64,000 nucleotides of DNA from Rhodospirillum sp. (GTDB lineage: Bacteria > Pseudomonadota > Alphaproteobacteria > Rhodospirillales > Rhodospirillaceae): NCBI GenBank assembly GCA_021741145.1, contig JAIOYK010000003.1:62001-126000 (forward strand). Direction: 5' to 3'. Each line of letters opens with the position of its first letter. Positions within the stretch are counted from its first letter, which is position 1. The notes under the pieces were generated by a model that had not been told where the DNA came from, searched no databases, and saw nothing but the letters and a program-made list of their open reading frames with translations. A program made the position numbers and the translations under genes. Positions 43,493 through 52,444 of the stretch are shown one piece after another.

Positions 43493-44950
43493 TCACGAAA
43501 TCAAAATATATCCCATCATGCCGGTCATTTGATGGCTCAAGATATGGCAATGGAACATCCACTTTCCTGGATTGTCCGCGGTGAAGGCGATATCGACGCT
43601 TTCACCGGGCGCGAGCAGGATGGTGTCCAGCCAGAGGTTCAGACCCAGGCCGGGGCGGTCCCGGCGCAGGACCTTGAACGCATGGCCATGCAAGTGGATG
43701 GGGTGAGCCCAGTTGGTCCCGTTCCGCAGGGTATAGCGGACCGTTTCCCCCAAACGGAGGCTGTCAATTGGGGGGCCGAAACCTCCATCCTCTCCCCGAT
43801 AGATTTTTCCGTTCACCGCCCAGACGAAGCCTTTTCCGACCAGATCCTGGAAGGAGAGGCGTTCGCCGTTCAGGTCCGCCCCGTCCATGGACCCCATGGC
43901 GCCGCCCTGCAAGGACAGGGTCAGACTTCGCGCGCCATCGAGGGCCAGAGCGGGCAAGGGGTTGGGAGGAAGGGCGGAGGGCGCCGGACGGGGAGAGGCG
44001 CTTTTGTCTTTGGGTCCCTGGGGCAGGAACTGGGCCAGGGGACGGGGAACGTTCGGGTCGAAGGCGTCGACCACGGCCAGTCCCGTGTCCGGCGCGTCGC
44101 CAGGGATATCCAGGATGACATCCATTCTTTGGCCTGGACCCAAATAAACCGCCGAGTCGCTCAGGGGGCGCGGCCGCTCCAGGGGGTGGCCGTCGAGGGC
44201 GATGACCCAGACCGGGGCATCCTGGATGGCGAGCGAGAGGATGCGGGCATTGGCTCCGTTGGCGAGGCGCAGACGCAGCCGTTCTCCCCGTGTCACTGGC
44301 AGGGATGGGGCGAAGAGACCGTTTACGGTGGGCAGGGTCCCCAGGCGCCCCCCGTGGGCCGCGGTGTGGAGGTCGTCAAAGCCGCCCTGGATGGCGAGGT
44401 CATCCCCCACCAGCCAGTCGTCGACCATCCAGGCCATCTCACGGTCCTCTGGATAGGGGTCCGCGTCATCGACGACCAGCAAACCCTTCAGGCCCCGCCC
44501 CACCTGTTCGGCGCTATCGATATGGGGGTGGTACCAAAAGGTTCCGGCATCGGGACAGGAGAAGGCGTAATCGAAGGATTCCCCCGGAACCACGGACAAT
44601 TGGGTGAGGCCAGGGACACCATCCTGGTCGTTGGGGAGGCGGATTCCATGGGCGTGGACCGAGGTCTCCCGATCCAAATCATTAGCAAGACGGAACGAGA
44701 GGGTTTCCCCTTGGGAGCAGCGGAGCACCGGCCCGGGCGATGCCCCATTGTATCCCCAGATCCGGGTCGCGGCCCGCTCGGATCCCAGAAGGTGGGCGAG
44801 GCCCGTTGCCGCGGTCAGAATTGGGGGCGACGCGGCTCGGGCGGCCCGCGTTCCGAAGGGCAGGGTGGCGGCGACCAGGGCGCCGAGACCCGACCCCAGC
44901 AGGTCGCGGCGGCTCAGGGTGAGGGAGGGGGGGACAGTGGCGCGGCTCAT
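43493..44950 (-). CDS. Multicopper oxidase (Tat-exported, CopA/CueO-like)
   Basis: A 485-residue periplasmic blue-copper oxidase. The N-terminus has a twin-arginine signal, SRRDLLGSGLGALVAATLPF. All four copper-site motifs are present: HAHGIRL, WYHPHI, HPIHLHGHAF and FHCHILSHQMTGMMG (with the axial Met), so it should be active. Cuproxidases of this group oxidise Cu(I) or phenols for copper resistance. ATG 44950 overlaps the stop of the cytochrome c gene by 4 nt, linking the two. The substrate is inferred from context only. Confidence 0.94.
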   Translation of the reverse strand: MSRATVPPSLTLSRRDLLGSGLGALVAATLPFGTRAARAASPPILTAATGLAHLLGSERAATRIWGYNGASPGPVLRCSQGETLSFRLANDLDRETSVHAHGIRLPNDQDGVPGLTQLSVVPGESFDYAFSCPDAGTFWYHPHIDSAEQVGRGLKGLLVVDDADPYPEDREMAWMVDDWLVGDDLAIQGGFDDLHTAAHGGRLGTLPTVNGLFAPSLPVTRGERLRLRLANGANARILSLAIQDAPVWVIALDGHPLERPRPLSDSAVYLGPGQRMDVILDIPGDAPDTGLAVVDAFDPNVPRPLAQFLPQGPKDKSASPRPAPSALPPNPLPALALDGARSLTLSLQGGAMGSMDGADLNGERLSFQDLVGKGFVWAVNGKIYRGEDGGFGPPIDSLRLGETVRYTLRNGTNWAHPIHLHGHAFKVLRRDRPGLGLNLWLDTILLAPGESVDIAFTADNPGKWMFHCHILSHQMTGMMGYILIS

Positions 44951-45432
44951 TGTCCGGGTCCTTGACTTATGGCGGCCTGCCGGGCGCGGGCGTCCTTGGG
45001 CCAGGTGCTTTTGATGAAAGCGAGGATAGCGCCCAGCTTTGTGTCGCCCAAGGTTTCGCCAAAGGCGGGCATGCCGCTGGTGAAACCGGGGGGCGCGTTG
45101 ACTTGGCCCCCGTCGCGCATGATGGCGATCAGCACACCGTCCGGATGGTGCCACGTGTGGCCGCTGACATCGTGGGGTGGGGCATAAAGCAGGCCATTGT
45201 CCTTGCGCCGCTTCCAGTCGGGATCTTCCCCTTCCAGGCGGGCACCATGGCACTGGGCGCACTGGGTGGCATAAAGGTCTCGGCCCTGGGCGACCAGGGC
45301 GCGGTTGGCGGGGTCCGATGGAGGAAGTCCGGGTGGGGAAAGTCCGGGGATGAGGGACGGAAATGTTTGCACCGTGGCGATGCCGGCGAGAGCCATGCCG
45401 CCCAAGGCGACGGCCAAGTGGATCTTGTTCAT
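44947..45432 (-). CDS. Periplasmic c-type cytochrome
   Basis: A 161-residue mono-heme cytochrome c with an N-terminal signal or anchor helix (LAVALGGMALAGIATV). The heme motif is CAQCH and the distal Met ligand is probably in SGMPAFGETL. It overlaps the multicopper oxidase gene by 4 nt and likely exchanges electrons with it. It follows the Cys-rich secreted protein by 51 nt on the same strand. Confidence 0.92.
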   Translation of the reverse strand: MNKIHLAVALGGMALAGIATVQTFPSLIPGLSPPGLPPSDPANRALVAQGRDLYATQCAQCHGARLEGEDPDWKRRKDNGLLYAPPHDVSGHTWHHPDGVLIAIMRDGGQVNAPPGFTSGMPAFGETLGDTKLGAILAFIKSTWPKDARARQAAISQGPGQ

Positions 45433-45483
45433 GGATACCTTCGAAAAGTCGCGACTGGATGGAGCGAAAGACGCGGTCGAAGG

Positions 45484-45942
45484 TCAGATCCGGGGAGGGG
45501 GGGGATCGAGGGACCCAGCCCAGCCAGACCCGGGAGCGGGGGAGGCGGGCCACGGGGGGGCGGGGCCGCCCTGGGCGAGACCGAGGGGGTAAGGATCGGG
45601 CGGAAGCGGTGCTGTTCCTGTCGACAGGGCGCAACTGATGGCGCAGGGTCCGCCAGTGGATTTTCCGCCATGGTCAGCGGATTTTCCGCAATGGAAGACG
45701 GCTTCCCTGGCGGGCGGTTCCGGGGCGTGGGCAGTGCAATCGGCCATGGGTGTTGTCATGGCCTGTTGGGTCATGGCGATCTGGGCCGTCGCGAGGCTTC
45801 CGGTCATAACCAGGGCGAAACAGACCACCCCGGTGAGAACACGACGGATCGCCCCGAGGGCGCGGGCCATCTCGCTTGGGGGGGCGCCCTGGGCGCTTCC
45901 CTTGGAGCCGCCCGAGGAGCCGAATGGATGGGATCCCGCCAT
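45484..45942 (-). CDS. Cys-rich exported protein of unknown function
   Basis: A protein of up to 152 residues with a hydrophobic segment (VLTGVVCFALVMTGSLATAQ) that is probably a signal peptide when translation starts at the Met near residue 25 (45870). The mature part has Cys in ADCTAH, FHCGKSADHGGKS and GGPCAISCALS, a pattern like small metal-handling proteins near copper-resistance genes, then a Pro-rich tail. Function unknown; placement before a cytochrome c and a multicopper oxidase suggests metal handling. The start is uncertain. Confidence 0.6.
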   Translation of the reverse strand: MAGSHPFGSSGGSKGSAQGAPPSEMARALGAIRRVLTGVVCFALVMTGSLATAQIAMTQQAMTTPMADCTAHAPEPPAREAVFHCGKSADHGGKSTGGPCAISCALSTGTAPLPPDPYPLGLAQGGPAPPWPASPAPGSGWAGSLDPPPPRI

Positions 45943-45947
45943 GGGGA

Positions 45948-46142
45948 TCAGTCGTTCACGGCCTTGAGAACCGGACGAACCTCGTCCTCGGACAGGGCTT
46001 CCACGGTCCGGTGGTATTCCTCCCAGTTCTCCACGTACTCTTGGATCGCTTGGGTCATGCAGTCCTCCACGGACTTCCCGGCTTTCTCGGCCAGGGCATC
46101 CAGGCGGACCCGCAAGTCATTGGGCATTGGGGGGATGGTCAT
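45948..46142 (-). CDS. Ribbon-helix-helix (CopG/Arc-type) small DNA-binding protein
   Basis: A 64-residue protein reading IPPMPNDLRVRLDALAEKAG, then KSVEDCMTQAIQEYVENWEE: a short beta strand and two helices, as in ribbon-helix-helix repressors and antitoxins. ATG 46142 has AGGGAG 6 nt upstream; longer frames have no site. No toxin gene is adjacent. It is the first gene of the Cys-rich, cytochrome c and oxidase run, so it might autoregulate that operon. Confidence 0.78.
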   Translation of the reverse strand: MTIPPMPNDLRVRLDALAEKAGKSVEDCMTQAIQEYVENWEEYHRTVEALSEDEVRPVLKAVND

Positions 46143-46323
46143 GGTACTCCCTTCTCGGCCTTGTTCCTGGGCGTGGACAACGCCCCCGAGGGTCCGGGGG
46201 GCCATCGGTCACGGCCCTTGCGCCGGACAAAAGGTTCCGGCACTTTCCCACTGTCTGGGACTTTTGGAACGAAACGACACAAGATGTTGAATTCGCTCCC
46301 GATCCCCGACGAGTCAGGATAAG

Positions 46324-46364
46324 GGGAAGCGGGCCGCGCATCAAGGGCGGCCTTTCCGCTTCCC
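46324..46364. repeat. Long inverted repeat upstream of the PBP1A gene
   Basis: GGGAAGCGG (46324-46332) pairs with CCGCTTCCC (46356-46364), with an inner GGCCGC/GGCGGCC partial stem. It lies in the 259-nt space between the divergent RHH and PBP1A genes and has no T-run. It may be an operator or leader structure; the rest of the gap shows nothing clear. Confidence 0.45.
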
Positions 46365-46401
46365 ATTCCGTTCCGCCCGAAAAGGGGCGCTTCAGGACGT
46401 T

Positions 46402-48405
46402 ATGATGGCCCGGACGCCCGGTAAGAAACCCACTGCTCCCGTCAAACGGGCCTCCGTCTCCGGGGCGCGAACCCGATCGCCGTCCGTGGGATTCACGGGG
46501 AAAGGCATGGCGGCGAAACCAAAGCCCAAAGCCCGGGAACTGACCCGGGGGGGCTCCCGCTCGTCCACGCCTCCCCCGTCCCGACCTCGTCCCGGATCCG
46601 GAGCGGGCGGATCCCGTGGCCGGGGAAAGGGACAGCGCTTCCGGCGGTCGCGGAGGTCCCCTTGGGCGGTCCTGCGTCTGTTCTTGGTGGTGGTGATTTG
46701 GGTGGGGCTTCTGGGCACGGCGGTCCTGGTCTATTTCGCCCATGACCTACCCGATCCCATCGCGTCGGCCAAGGTGACCCGGCGCCCGGCGATTACCCTA
46801 TTGGCCTCGGATGGGTCGGTCCTTGCCGCCCATGGGGACCTGCAAGGGGACAGTATCATGGCCCACCAGGCGCCTCCCTTTCTGATTCAGGCCATCTTGG
46901 CGACGGAGGACCGGCGGTTCTTCAGTCATTTTGGAATCGATTTAATTGGAATTCTGCGGGCCGCCTGGGTGAACCTCCAGGCGGGACGGGTGGTCCAGGG
47001 GGGCTCGACCCTGACCCAGCAGGTGGCCAAGAATCTGTTCCTGACCAATGATCGGACCGTCAAGCGCAAGGTTCAGGAACTCCTCCTCTCCCTGTGGTTG
47101 GAGAAGATCTTCACCAAGGATCAAATCCTCTCCCTCTACTTGAACCGGGTTTACCTTGGGGCCGGAACCTATGGGGTCGATGCGGCTTCCCGCCGCTATT
47201 TTGACCGGCCAGTGACGGATATCTCCCTGTATCAGGCCGCCCTTCTGGCGGGATTGCCCAAGGCGCCGTCCCGCCTCAATCCGGTGTCCAGCCCGGCCCG
47301 GGCCCAGGTCCGCGCCCGGGAAGTGCTTCAGAACATGGTGGAGGCGGGTATGCTGTCCTCCGGCGAGGCGGAGACCGCGGCCCGGAACGCCGACGCCGCC
47401 ATCCCGGGCGCGGCGCGCGGGGGACGGGGCGGCTATTTCGCCGATTGGGTCCTCGACCAGGTGGACGACTTCGTGGGGACCCAGGACCGGGACCTCGTGG
47501 TGCGGACGACTCTCGATCCAGTCCAGCAACGGAATGCCGAGGCCGCCTTGACCTCGGTTCTGATGGAAAAGGGCCAGTCGCGGGGAGCCCTCCAAGGGGC
47601 CTTGGTGGCCATGGATTTCCGGGGCGCGGTGCGCGCCATGGTCGGGGGTTTGGACCACGGAAAAAGTCCCTTCAACCGCGCCGCCCAGGCCCGCCGCCAG
47701 CCGGGCAGCGCCTTCAAACCCTTTATTTTCCTGGCCGGACTGGAGGCGGGGTTGACTCCGGACAGCATTCTGGAGGACGCCCCCATCACCGTGGAGGGCT
47801 GGACACCCAGCAACTATGCCGATAGCCACCGGGGGCCTGTGAGCCTGACCGAGGCCCTGGCCTTGTCGCTGAACACCGTGGCCGTGCGGGTTAGCGAAAG
47901 CGCCGGACGGTCCAGCGTGGTTCAGGTGGCCCGCCGCCTGGGGGTGATCGGGAACCTCTCCCCCAGTCCCTCCATTGCCCTCGGGGTCTTCGAGGTCTCG
48001 CCCCTGGATCTTACGGCCGCCTATGTGCCCTTCGCCAACGGAGGATTCGCAATGCTGCCCCATGGGATCGTTTCGATTACGGATGGGGAGGGAAGGGTCC
48101 TGTACCAGCGGGAGGCGGGGGGCGTGCGACAGGTCATGAGTCCGGAGCATGCTCGGCAAATGGACCGAATGTTGGGCGCCGTGGTGGCCTGGGGCACGGG
48201 GAAGGCCGCGGCTTTGGCGGACAGGGATGCCCGGGGCAAGACCGGCACCAGTCAGGATTACCGGGACGCTTGGTTCGTCGGATATGCCGGACGGACGTTG
48301 GCGGGGGTCTGGGTGGGAAATGACAAGAACCAACCCATGGATCGGGTCACGGGTGGCTCCCTGCCCGCGGAGATTTGGAAAGCGTTCATGGCTGGGGCTC
48401 CGTGA
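46402..48405 (+). CDS. Class A penicillin-binding protein 1A-type
   Basis: A bifunctional peptidoglycan glycosyltransferase/transpeptidase of 667 residues in the inner membrane. An ~88-residue basic Pro/Arg/Ser-rich cytoplasmic tail precedes the membrane helix (LRLFLVVVIWVGLLGTAVLV). The GT51 domain has catalytic Glu169 in ATEDRRFFSHFGID and GGSTLTQQVAKNLFL. The transpeptidase has Ser436 in PGSAFKPF, SLN, and KTG at 613-615. It is single-copy here and divergent from the RHH gene. AGGA precedes the ATG by 5 nt. Confidence 0.95.
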   Translation: MMARTPGKKPTAPVKRASVSGARTRSPSVGFTGKGMAAKPKPKARELTRGGSRSSTPPPSRPRPGSGAGGSRGRGKGQRFRRSRRSPWAVLRLFLVVVIWVGLLGTAVLVYFAHDLPDPIASAKVTRRPAITLLASDGSVLAAHGDLQGDSIMAHQAPPFLIQAILATEDRRFFSHFGIDLIGILRAAWVNLQAGRVVQGGSTLTQQVAKNLFLTNDRTVKRKVQELLLSLWLEKIFTKDQILSLYLNRVYLGAGTYGVDAASRRYFDRPVTDISLYQAALLAGLPKAPSRLNPVSSPARAQVRAREVLQNMVEAGMLSSGEAETAARNADAAIPGAARGGRGGYFADWVLDQVDDFVGTQDRDLVVRTTLDPVQQRNAEAALTSVLMEKGQSRGALQGALVAMDFRGAVRAMVGGLDHGKSPFNRAAQARRQPGSAFKPFIFLAGLEAGLTPDSILEDAPITVEGWTPSNYADSHRGPVSLTEALALSLNTVAVRVSESAGRSSVVQVARRLGVIGNLSPSPSIALGVFEVSPLDLTAAYVPFANGGFAMLPHGIVSITDGEGRVLYQREAGGVRQVMSPEHARQMDRMLGAVVAWGTGKAAALADRDARGKTGTSQDYRDAWFVGYAGRTLAGVWVGNDKNQPMDRVTGGSLPAEIWKAFMAGAP

Positions 48406-48498
48406 CGTCCGGCCTCTCGGTCGGGTGAGGCTGGCCCCAGGCCCCGCTGGAGGCGGAGCCCGCGGACCTTCCCTTCCATTAGATCATATCGTTAGTGC

Positions 48499-48539
48499 GG
48501 AATGAGGACGGAAAACCAGTGCCCACTTTTCCTCATTCC
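48499..48539. repeat. Inverted repeat next to the LysR stop
   Basis: GGAATGAGGA (48499-48508) and TCCTCATTCC (48530-48539) form a perfect 10-bp stem with a 21-nt loop. The LysR gene ends at 48543 on the minus strand and the PBP1A gene ended 94 nt earlier on the plus strand. No T-run follows, so termination is uncertain. Confidence 0.5.
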
Positions 48540-48542
48540 TCT

Positions 48543-49469
48543 CTAAGGCGGTTTAGGGTGGCTTTGGGACCACTCCTCCGCCTGGGCCAGGATCCAGTCC
48601 CGGAAGGCCCGAACTCCCGGGCGGGTCAGGTGATCGTGGGGGCAGACCAGCCAATATTTCAGGGGACTGGGGACCCGTTGGGGAAAGGGCGCCACCAGCC
48701 GTCCCGCCCGCAAATCCTCCTCCACCATCACCGTGCGGCCCATCAGGATGCCTTGGCCTTCCATGCAGGCCTGGATCGCCAGGGCCGAGTCCAGGTAGCC
48801 GGGCCCCCTTTGGGGGCGGATGCCCTCCAGTCCCAGGGGCGCCAGCCAGGACGCCCAGGAAATGCCCACGTCCTGAAGCAGAACGTGGTGGCGCAGGTCC
48901 GAGGGTTCGGCCAGCGGGCGGATTCCCCGGGTCAGGCTGGGAGCGCAGACCGGGAATAGGTCCTCTTCCAACAACAGGTCGGCGTGCAGGTCCGCCGGAA
49001 TGGACCGGGCCATGCGGATGGCCAGATCCACGCCGTCCTTGCTGAAATTCGCCAACTCCATGGACGTATGAAGGCGGACCTCCATGTCCGGATAGGCGGT
49101 AATGAAGCCCCCCAGGCGATGGACCAGCCATTTGATGGCGAAGCTGGGCATGGTCGAGAGGGTCAAGACACCTCCCTTATTGTCCGACCGGACCAACGCC
49201 CGGGTCGCTTCGGCGATCTGGTCGAGGGACTGGCCGACCGCCACGGCATAGGCCTGCCCCGCCTCCGTCAAAAAGACTTGTTTGTTCCGACGTCGGAACA
49301 GGGCCACGCCCAGCCAGTCCTCGAGCCCCCGGATCTGGTGGCTCACCGCGGCCTGGGTCACGCCCAGATCTTCCGCGGCAAGGGTGAAGGACAGGCGCCG
49401 CGCCGCGGCGTCGAAAACGCGCAGGGCATTCATGGGCGGGAGGTCCCGGGACATGGAGAGTCTTTCCAT
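48543..49469 (-). CDS. GcvA-like LysR-family regulator
   Basis: A 308-residue LysR regulator of the GcvA subgroup: PPMNALRVFDAAARRLSFTL, then AEDLGVTQAAVSHQIRGLE, the characteristic GcvA-type helix-turn-helix, followed by TMPSFAIKWLVHRLGGFI in the effector domain. GcvA controls glycine cleavage in E. coli, but the regulon here is unknown because no gcv genes are near. It is divergent from a DUF1127-like gene. A Met five codons later is also possible. Confidence 0.88.
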   Translation of the reverse strand: MERLSMSRDLPPMNALRVFDAAARRLSFTLAAEDLGVTQAAVSHQIRGLEDWLGVALFRRRNKQVFLTEAGQAYAVAVGQSLDQIAEATRALVRSDNKGGVLTLSTMPSFAIKWLVHRLGGFITAYPDMEVRLHTSMELANFSKDGVDLAIRMARSIPADLHADLLLEEDLFPVCAPSLTRGIRPLAEPSDLRHHVLLQDVGISWASWLAPLGLEGIRPQRGPGYLDSALAIQACMEGQGILMGRTVMVEEDLRAGRLVAPFPQRVPSPLKYWLVCPHDHLTRPGVRAFRDWILAQAEEWSQSHPKPP

Positions 49470-49613
49470 GGATGAGGGTTTCTAATGGATACGACCAGAA
49501 TTACTCGTTTGTGCGCCGCGGGCAAGCGGCGCATTGTCTGGGTGTTCCAGGCACCCCGCCCAAATCCTTCTCATGCGGGACGCCCCCCTTGGAACCCCAA
49601 TGGAGAGAATGTC

Positions 49614-49847
49614 ATGGTTGCCCTCGCTCACGGATCTTTTTCCGCGTCCGTCCCCGTTTCCACCTCAGGAACCGATCACGGATCCTTGTTTTCCCGCATG
49701 GAATGGTGGCTGGTCCGGCACCTGGACGCCCTGGCCGACCGGCGGGACGCCCGGAGGGGGCTGGCCCTGGTGGAAGCCCTTGATGATCGGATCCGCGCTG
49801 ATATTGGGTATGGGTCCGAGGATTTCTTCCGGGCCGGGCATCGGTAA
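49614..49847 (+). CDS. DUF1127-like small protein
   Basis: A 77-residue protein ending with RRGLALVEALDDRIRADIGY, the leucine/aspartate pattern of DUF1127 proteins (LxxLDDRxLxDIG). ATG 49614 has GGAGAG 6 nt upstream; longer frames upstream lack a site. It sits opposite the GcvA-like regulator, which may control it, and 9 nt before the EamA transporter gene, so the two could share a message. It is the second DUF1127-type gene in the window. Confidence 0.7.
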   Translation: MVALAHGSFSASVPVSTSGTDHGSLFSRMEWWLVRHLDALADRRDARRGLALVEALDDRIRADIGYGSEDFFRAGHR

Positions 49848-49856
49848 ACACCGGTC

Positions 49857-50762
49857 GTGGGGTCTCCGCTTCTTTATGTCCTGACCGTATTGATTTGGGG
49901 CTCCACTTGGTTCGCCATTGTCCATCAATTGGGTGTGGTCGATCCGGTGGTCTCTCTGATTTGGCGGTTTGGTCTGGCTGGGATCATCATGCTGGTGTTC
50001 TCCCGCCTTACGGAAGCCTGGATCCCCCTGTCTCGGCGCGCCCATCTGTGGATCGGGGCCCAAGGGTTCTGCTTGTTTTCCGGCAACTATCTGTTGTTCT
50101 ACTGGGCCACGGGTCTCTTGCCCAGTGGTTTGGTGGCGGTGGTCATGTCCTCCATCGTTGGCATGAATATCCTGTTTGGCGCCCTCTTCTTTGGGCGGCC
50201 CGTGGACCGGCGGGTCCTGGCGGGCGCGATCCTTGGTCTTTTCGGGATCGTATGTATTTTTTTACCCGAAATGGACAACCTGTCCCTCGCGGATGGTGGG
50301 ACCCGAGGACTGGCCCTTTGCCTCATGGCGACGGTTCTGGCCTCCTTCGGTAACCTCTTGGCCGGGCGCAACCAAAGGGCGGGGATCCCCGTCGCCCGGA
50401 GCACCGCCCTGGGAATGGGCTATGGCACCGCGTTCCTGGTCCTGCTCGCCTTGGTCCAGGGCTTGCCCTTCCGCTTTGATTTCCACCTCCCTTACATTCT
50501 CTCCCTTCTGTATCTGATTTTCCTTGGTTCGGTGGTCGCCTTCTGGTGCTATCTGACCCTGTTGGGCCGCATCGGAGCGGATCGGGCGGCCTATGCCATG
50601 GTTCTGTTTCCCGTGGTGGCGCTGGGTCTTTCCACGGTCCTGGAAGGATACCAGTGGACGGCTGGCGCGGGGGTCGGATTGCTTCTGGTGAGTGCTGGCA
50701 ATGTGATCGTTCTGAGAAAACCGAAACCCAAGGCTTCGGTTCCGCCGAAACCGGTGGAATGA
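49857..50762 (+). CDS. EamA-family (DMT) transporter
   Basis: A 301-residue drug/metabolite transporter with about ten membrane helices in two EamA repeats (YVLTVLIWGSTWFAIVHQLG; later YLIFLGSVVAFWCYLTLLGR). These export or import small metabolites; the substrate is unknown. It starts with GTG. It follows the DUF1127-like gene by 9 nt and precedes the DinB gene by 30 nt. Confidence 0.9.
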   Translation: MGSPLLYVLTVLIWGSTWFAIVHQLGVVDPVVSLIWRFGLAGIIMLVFSRLTEAWIPLSRRAHLWIGAQGFCLFSGNYLLFYWATGLLPSGLVAVVMSSIVGMNILFGALFFGRPVDRRVLAGAILGLFGIVCIFLPEMDNLSLADGGTRGLALCLMATVLASFGNLLAGRNQRAGIPVARSTALGMGYGTAFLVLLALVQGLPFRFDFHLPYILSLLYLIFLGSVVAFWCYLTLLGRIGADRAAYAMVLFPVVALGLSTVLEGYQWTAGAGVGLLLVSAGNVIVLRKPKPKASVPPKPVE

Positions 50763-50792
50763 CAGGAGCCGCCAAAACGAGAGAGTTGTCCC

Positions 50793-51290
50793 ATGGATCA
50801 GACCCATGCTCTGTTGCTGATGCGGTACAATGCCTGGGCCAATGCCCGGCTGTATGACGCCGTGGGGCGTCTGGCGGAGGAAGAGATTGTTCGTCTTCGC
50901 CCCTCCTTCTTTGGGTCCATCCTCAAGACCTTGAACCACCTGATCGTGGGCGACCGCCTATGGATGGGGCGCCTGACCGGCGTCGACAGCGGCCACCGGC
51001 GTTTGGACGAAGTCCCTTACGCGGCGTTTCCCAGTCTGCGCGCGGCCCGGGAAGAGCAGGACAAGGCCATGGTGGGTTGGGTGGAACAGGCCGATCCGGC
51101 TTTTATCGCGCAAGCGAGTCTGGAGTACGCGACCACCGGGGGCGAGTCCATGGTGACCCCCGTGGCCGTGGTGATCGCCCATATGGTGAATCACGGAACC
51201 CACCACCGGGGGCAGGTCCATGGTCTGCTCAGCCAGACGGAGGTGGCGCCTCCGCCCCTCGATCTAATTTATTACACTCGAGAAATATGA
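50793..51290 (+). CDS. DinB-family protein
   Basis: A 165-residue four-helix-bundle protein. The metal-binding histidines are visible in LNHLIVGDRLWM and HMVNHGTHHRGQVHGLL. DinB/YfiT-like proteins include DNA-damage-induced proteins and bacillithiol- or mycothiol-dependent transferases; which function applies is unclear. It converges with the quinone oxidoreductase gene. Confidence 0.88.
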   Translation: MDQTHALLLMRYNAWANARLYDAVGRLAEEEIVRLRPSFFGSILKTLNHLIVGDRLWMGRLTGVDSGHRRLDEVPYAAFPSLRAAREEQDKAMVGWVEQADPAFIAQASLEYATTGGESMVTPVAVVIAHMVNHGTHHRGQVHGLLSQTEVAPPPLDLIYYTREI

Positions 51291-51307
51291 GTCCCTCGCC
51301 CCTGGCA

Positions 51308-52282
51308 TCAGGGGATGAGGATGACCTTGCCCGTATGCGCGCGCGCCTTGAGCGCGCGCAGGGCCTTGACGGCGTCCGCCAGGGGATAGGTGGCGCCCAC
51401 ATGGGGCTTCAGCTTACCCTCGTTCCACCAGGACAGCAGCTCCGCCAGGGACGCCCGGACCCGGTCCGGAGCGACGGATCGATAGCCTCCCCAATTGAAG
51501 CCGATGACGGAAATGTTTTTCACGAGAAGGATGTTCGCCGCGGGGGCGGGGATCGTGCCGCTCGCGAAACCAACGACCAGAATGCGCCCGTCCGGCGCGG
51601 TGCAGCGGACCGAAGCCTCGAAGATTTCGCCACCCACGGGATCATAGACCACATCCGCTCCCCGGCCTCCGGTCAGCTCCCTGACCCGGGCCTTGATGTT
51701 TTCCGTCCGGTAATCGATGACCTCATCGGCTCCATGAGCCGTCGCCACGGCCAGCTTGTCCGGTCCGCCCGCGGTGGCGATGACCCGCGCGCCCAGGACC
51801 TTGGCGCATTCCACCGCGGTCAGCCCCACGCCGCCCGCGGCCCCATGAACCAGCACGGTTTCCCCCGGCGCGACATGGCAGCGGTCCGTCAGGCCAAAGT
51901 GGGAGGTCCCATAGGCGATGGGAAAGCCCGCGGCCTCCAAAAGGCGCATGGTCGAGGTCAGGGGATAGACGTCCCGGGCCGGGGCGACCACCTGCTCGGC
52001 GAAGCCGCCCCGGTCGAGGATGGCCATCACCCGATCCCCGGGGGTCAAGCCGGTGACGTCGGGGCCGACCTCCAGGACCTCGCCCGCGACCTCGAAACCG
52101 GGGATGAAGGGCGGCGCGGCCTTGACCTGGTAGGTGCCGGCGATGAACAGGGTATCGGCGAAGTTCAGGGCCGCCGCCGCGACACGGATCCGCACGCCGT
52201 CCGGGGACATTTCGGGTTCCGGAACATCCGTGAACGTCAGATCCTCGTGGGATCCAAAGGCGGTGCAGACCTGGGCGCGCAT
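51308..52282 (-). CDS. Zinc-independent quinone oxidoreductase-like MDR protein
   Basis: A 324-residue medium-chain dehydrogenase/reductase. It has GFEVAGEVLEVGPDVTGLTP, the NADPH-site turn VLVHGAAGGVGLTAVECAKV and GRGADVVYDPVGG, as in NADPH:quinone oxidoreductase. No zinc-binding Cys/His set is present. ATG 52282 begins MRAQVCTAFG, a common start; a longer frame reading through the gap is not family-like. Confidence 0.93.
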   Translation of the reverse strand: MRAQVCTAFGSHEDLTFTDVPEPEMSPDGVRIRVAAAALNFADTLFIAGTYQVKAAPPFIPGFEVAGEVLEVGPDVTGLTPGDRVMAILDRGGFAEQVVAPARDVYPLTSTMRLLEAAGFPIAYGTSHFGLTDRCHVAPGETVLVHGAAGGVGLTAVECAKVLGARVIATAGGPDKLAVATAHGADEVIDYRTENIKARVRELTGGRGADVVYDPVGGEIFEASVRCTAPDGRILVVGFASGTIPAPAANILLVKNISVIGFNWGGYRSVAPDRVRASLAELLSWWNEGKLKPHVGATYPLADAVKALRALKARAHTGKVILIP

Positions 52283-52444
52283 CGGGGGACTCCGGCTGTT
52301 CTGGGTGGGAAAGGGCGGGGCGAGGGCAAGGAAAACTTGATCCAGGCGATGGGATGGCCATGATGCAAGCCGAACCACGGGTCCCGCAAGAGGTTTGGGG
52401 CCGCGTCTTTTGGATTGGAATGACCAGGATTTGGAGGGAGGGTG

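Noticed and set aside
45948-46142. Toxin-antitoxin pair
   Set aside because: The RHH protein looks like an antitoxin, but the neighbouring genes are a Cys-rich secreted protein and PBP1A, not a toxin.
48499-48539. Terminator for the GcvA-like gene
   Set aside because: The stem is good, but the loop is 21 nt and no T-run follows on either strand; listed only as an inverted repeat.
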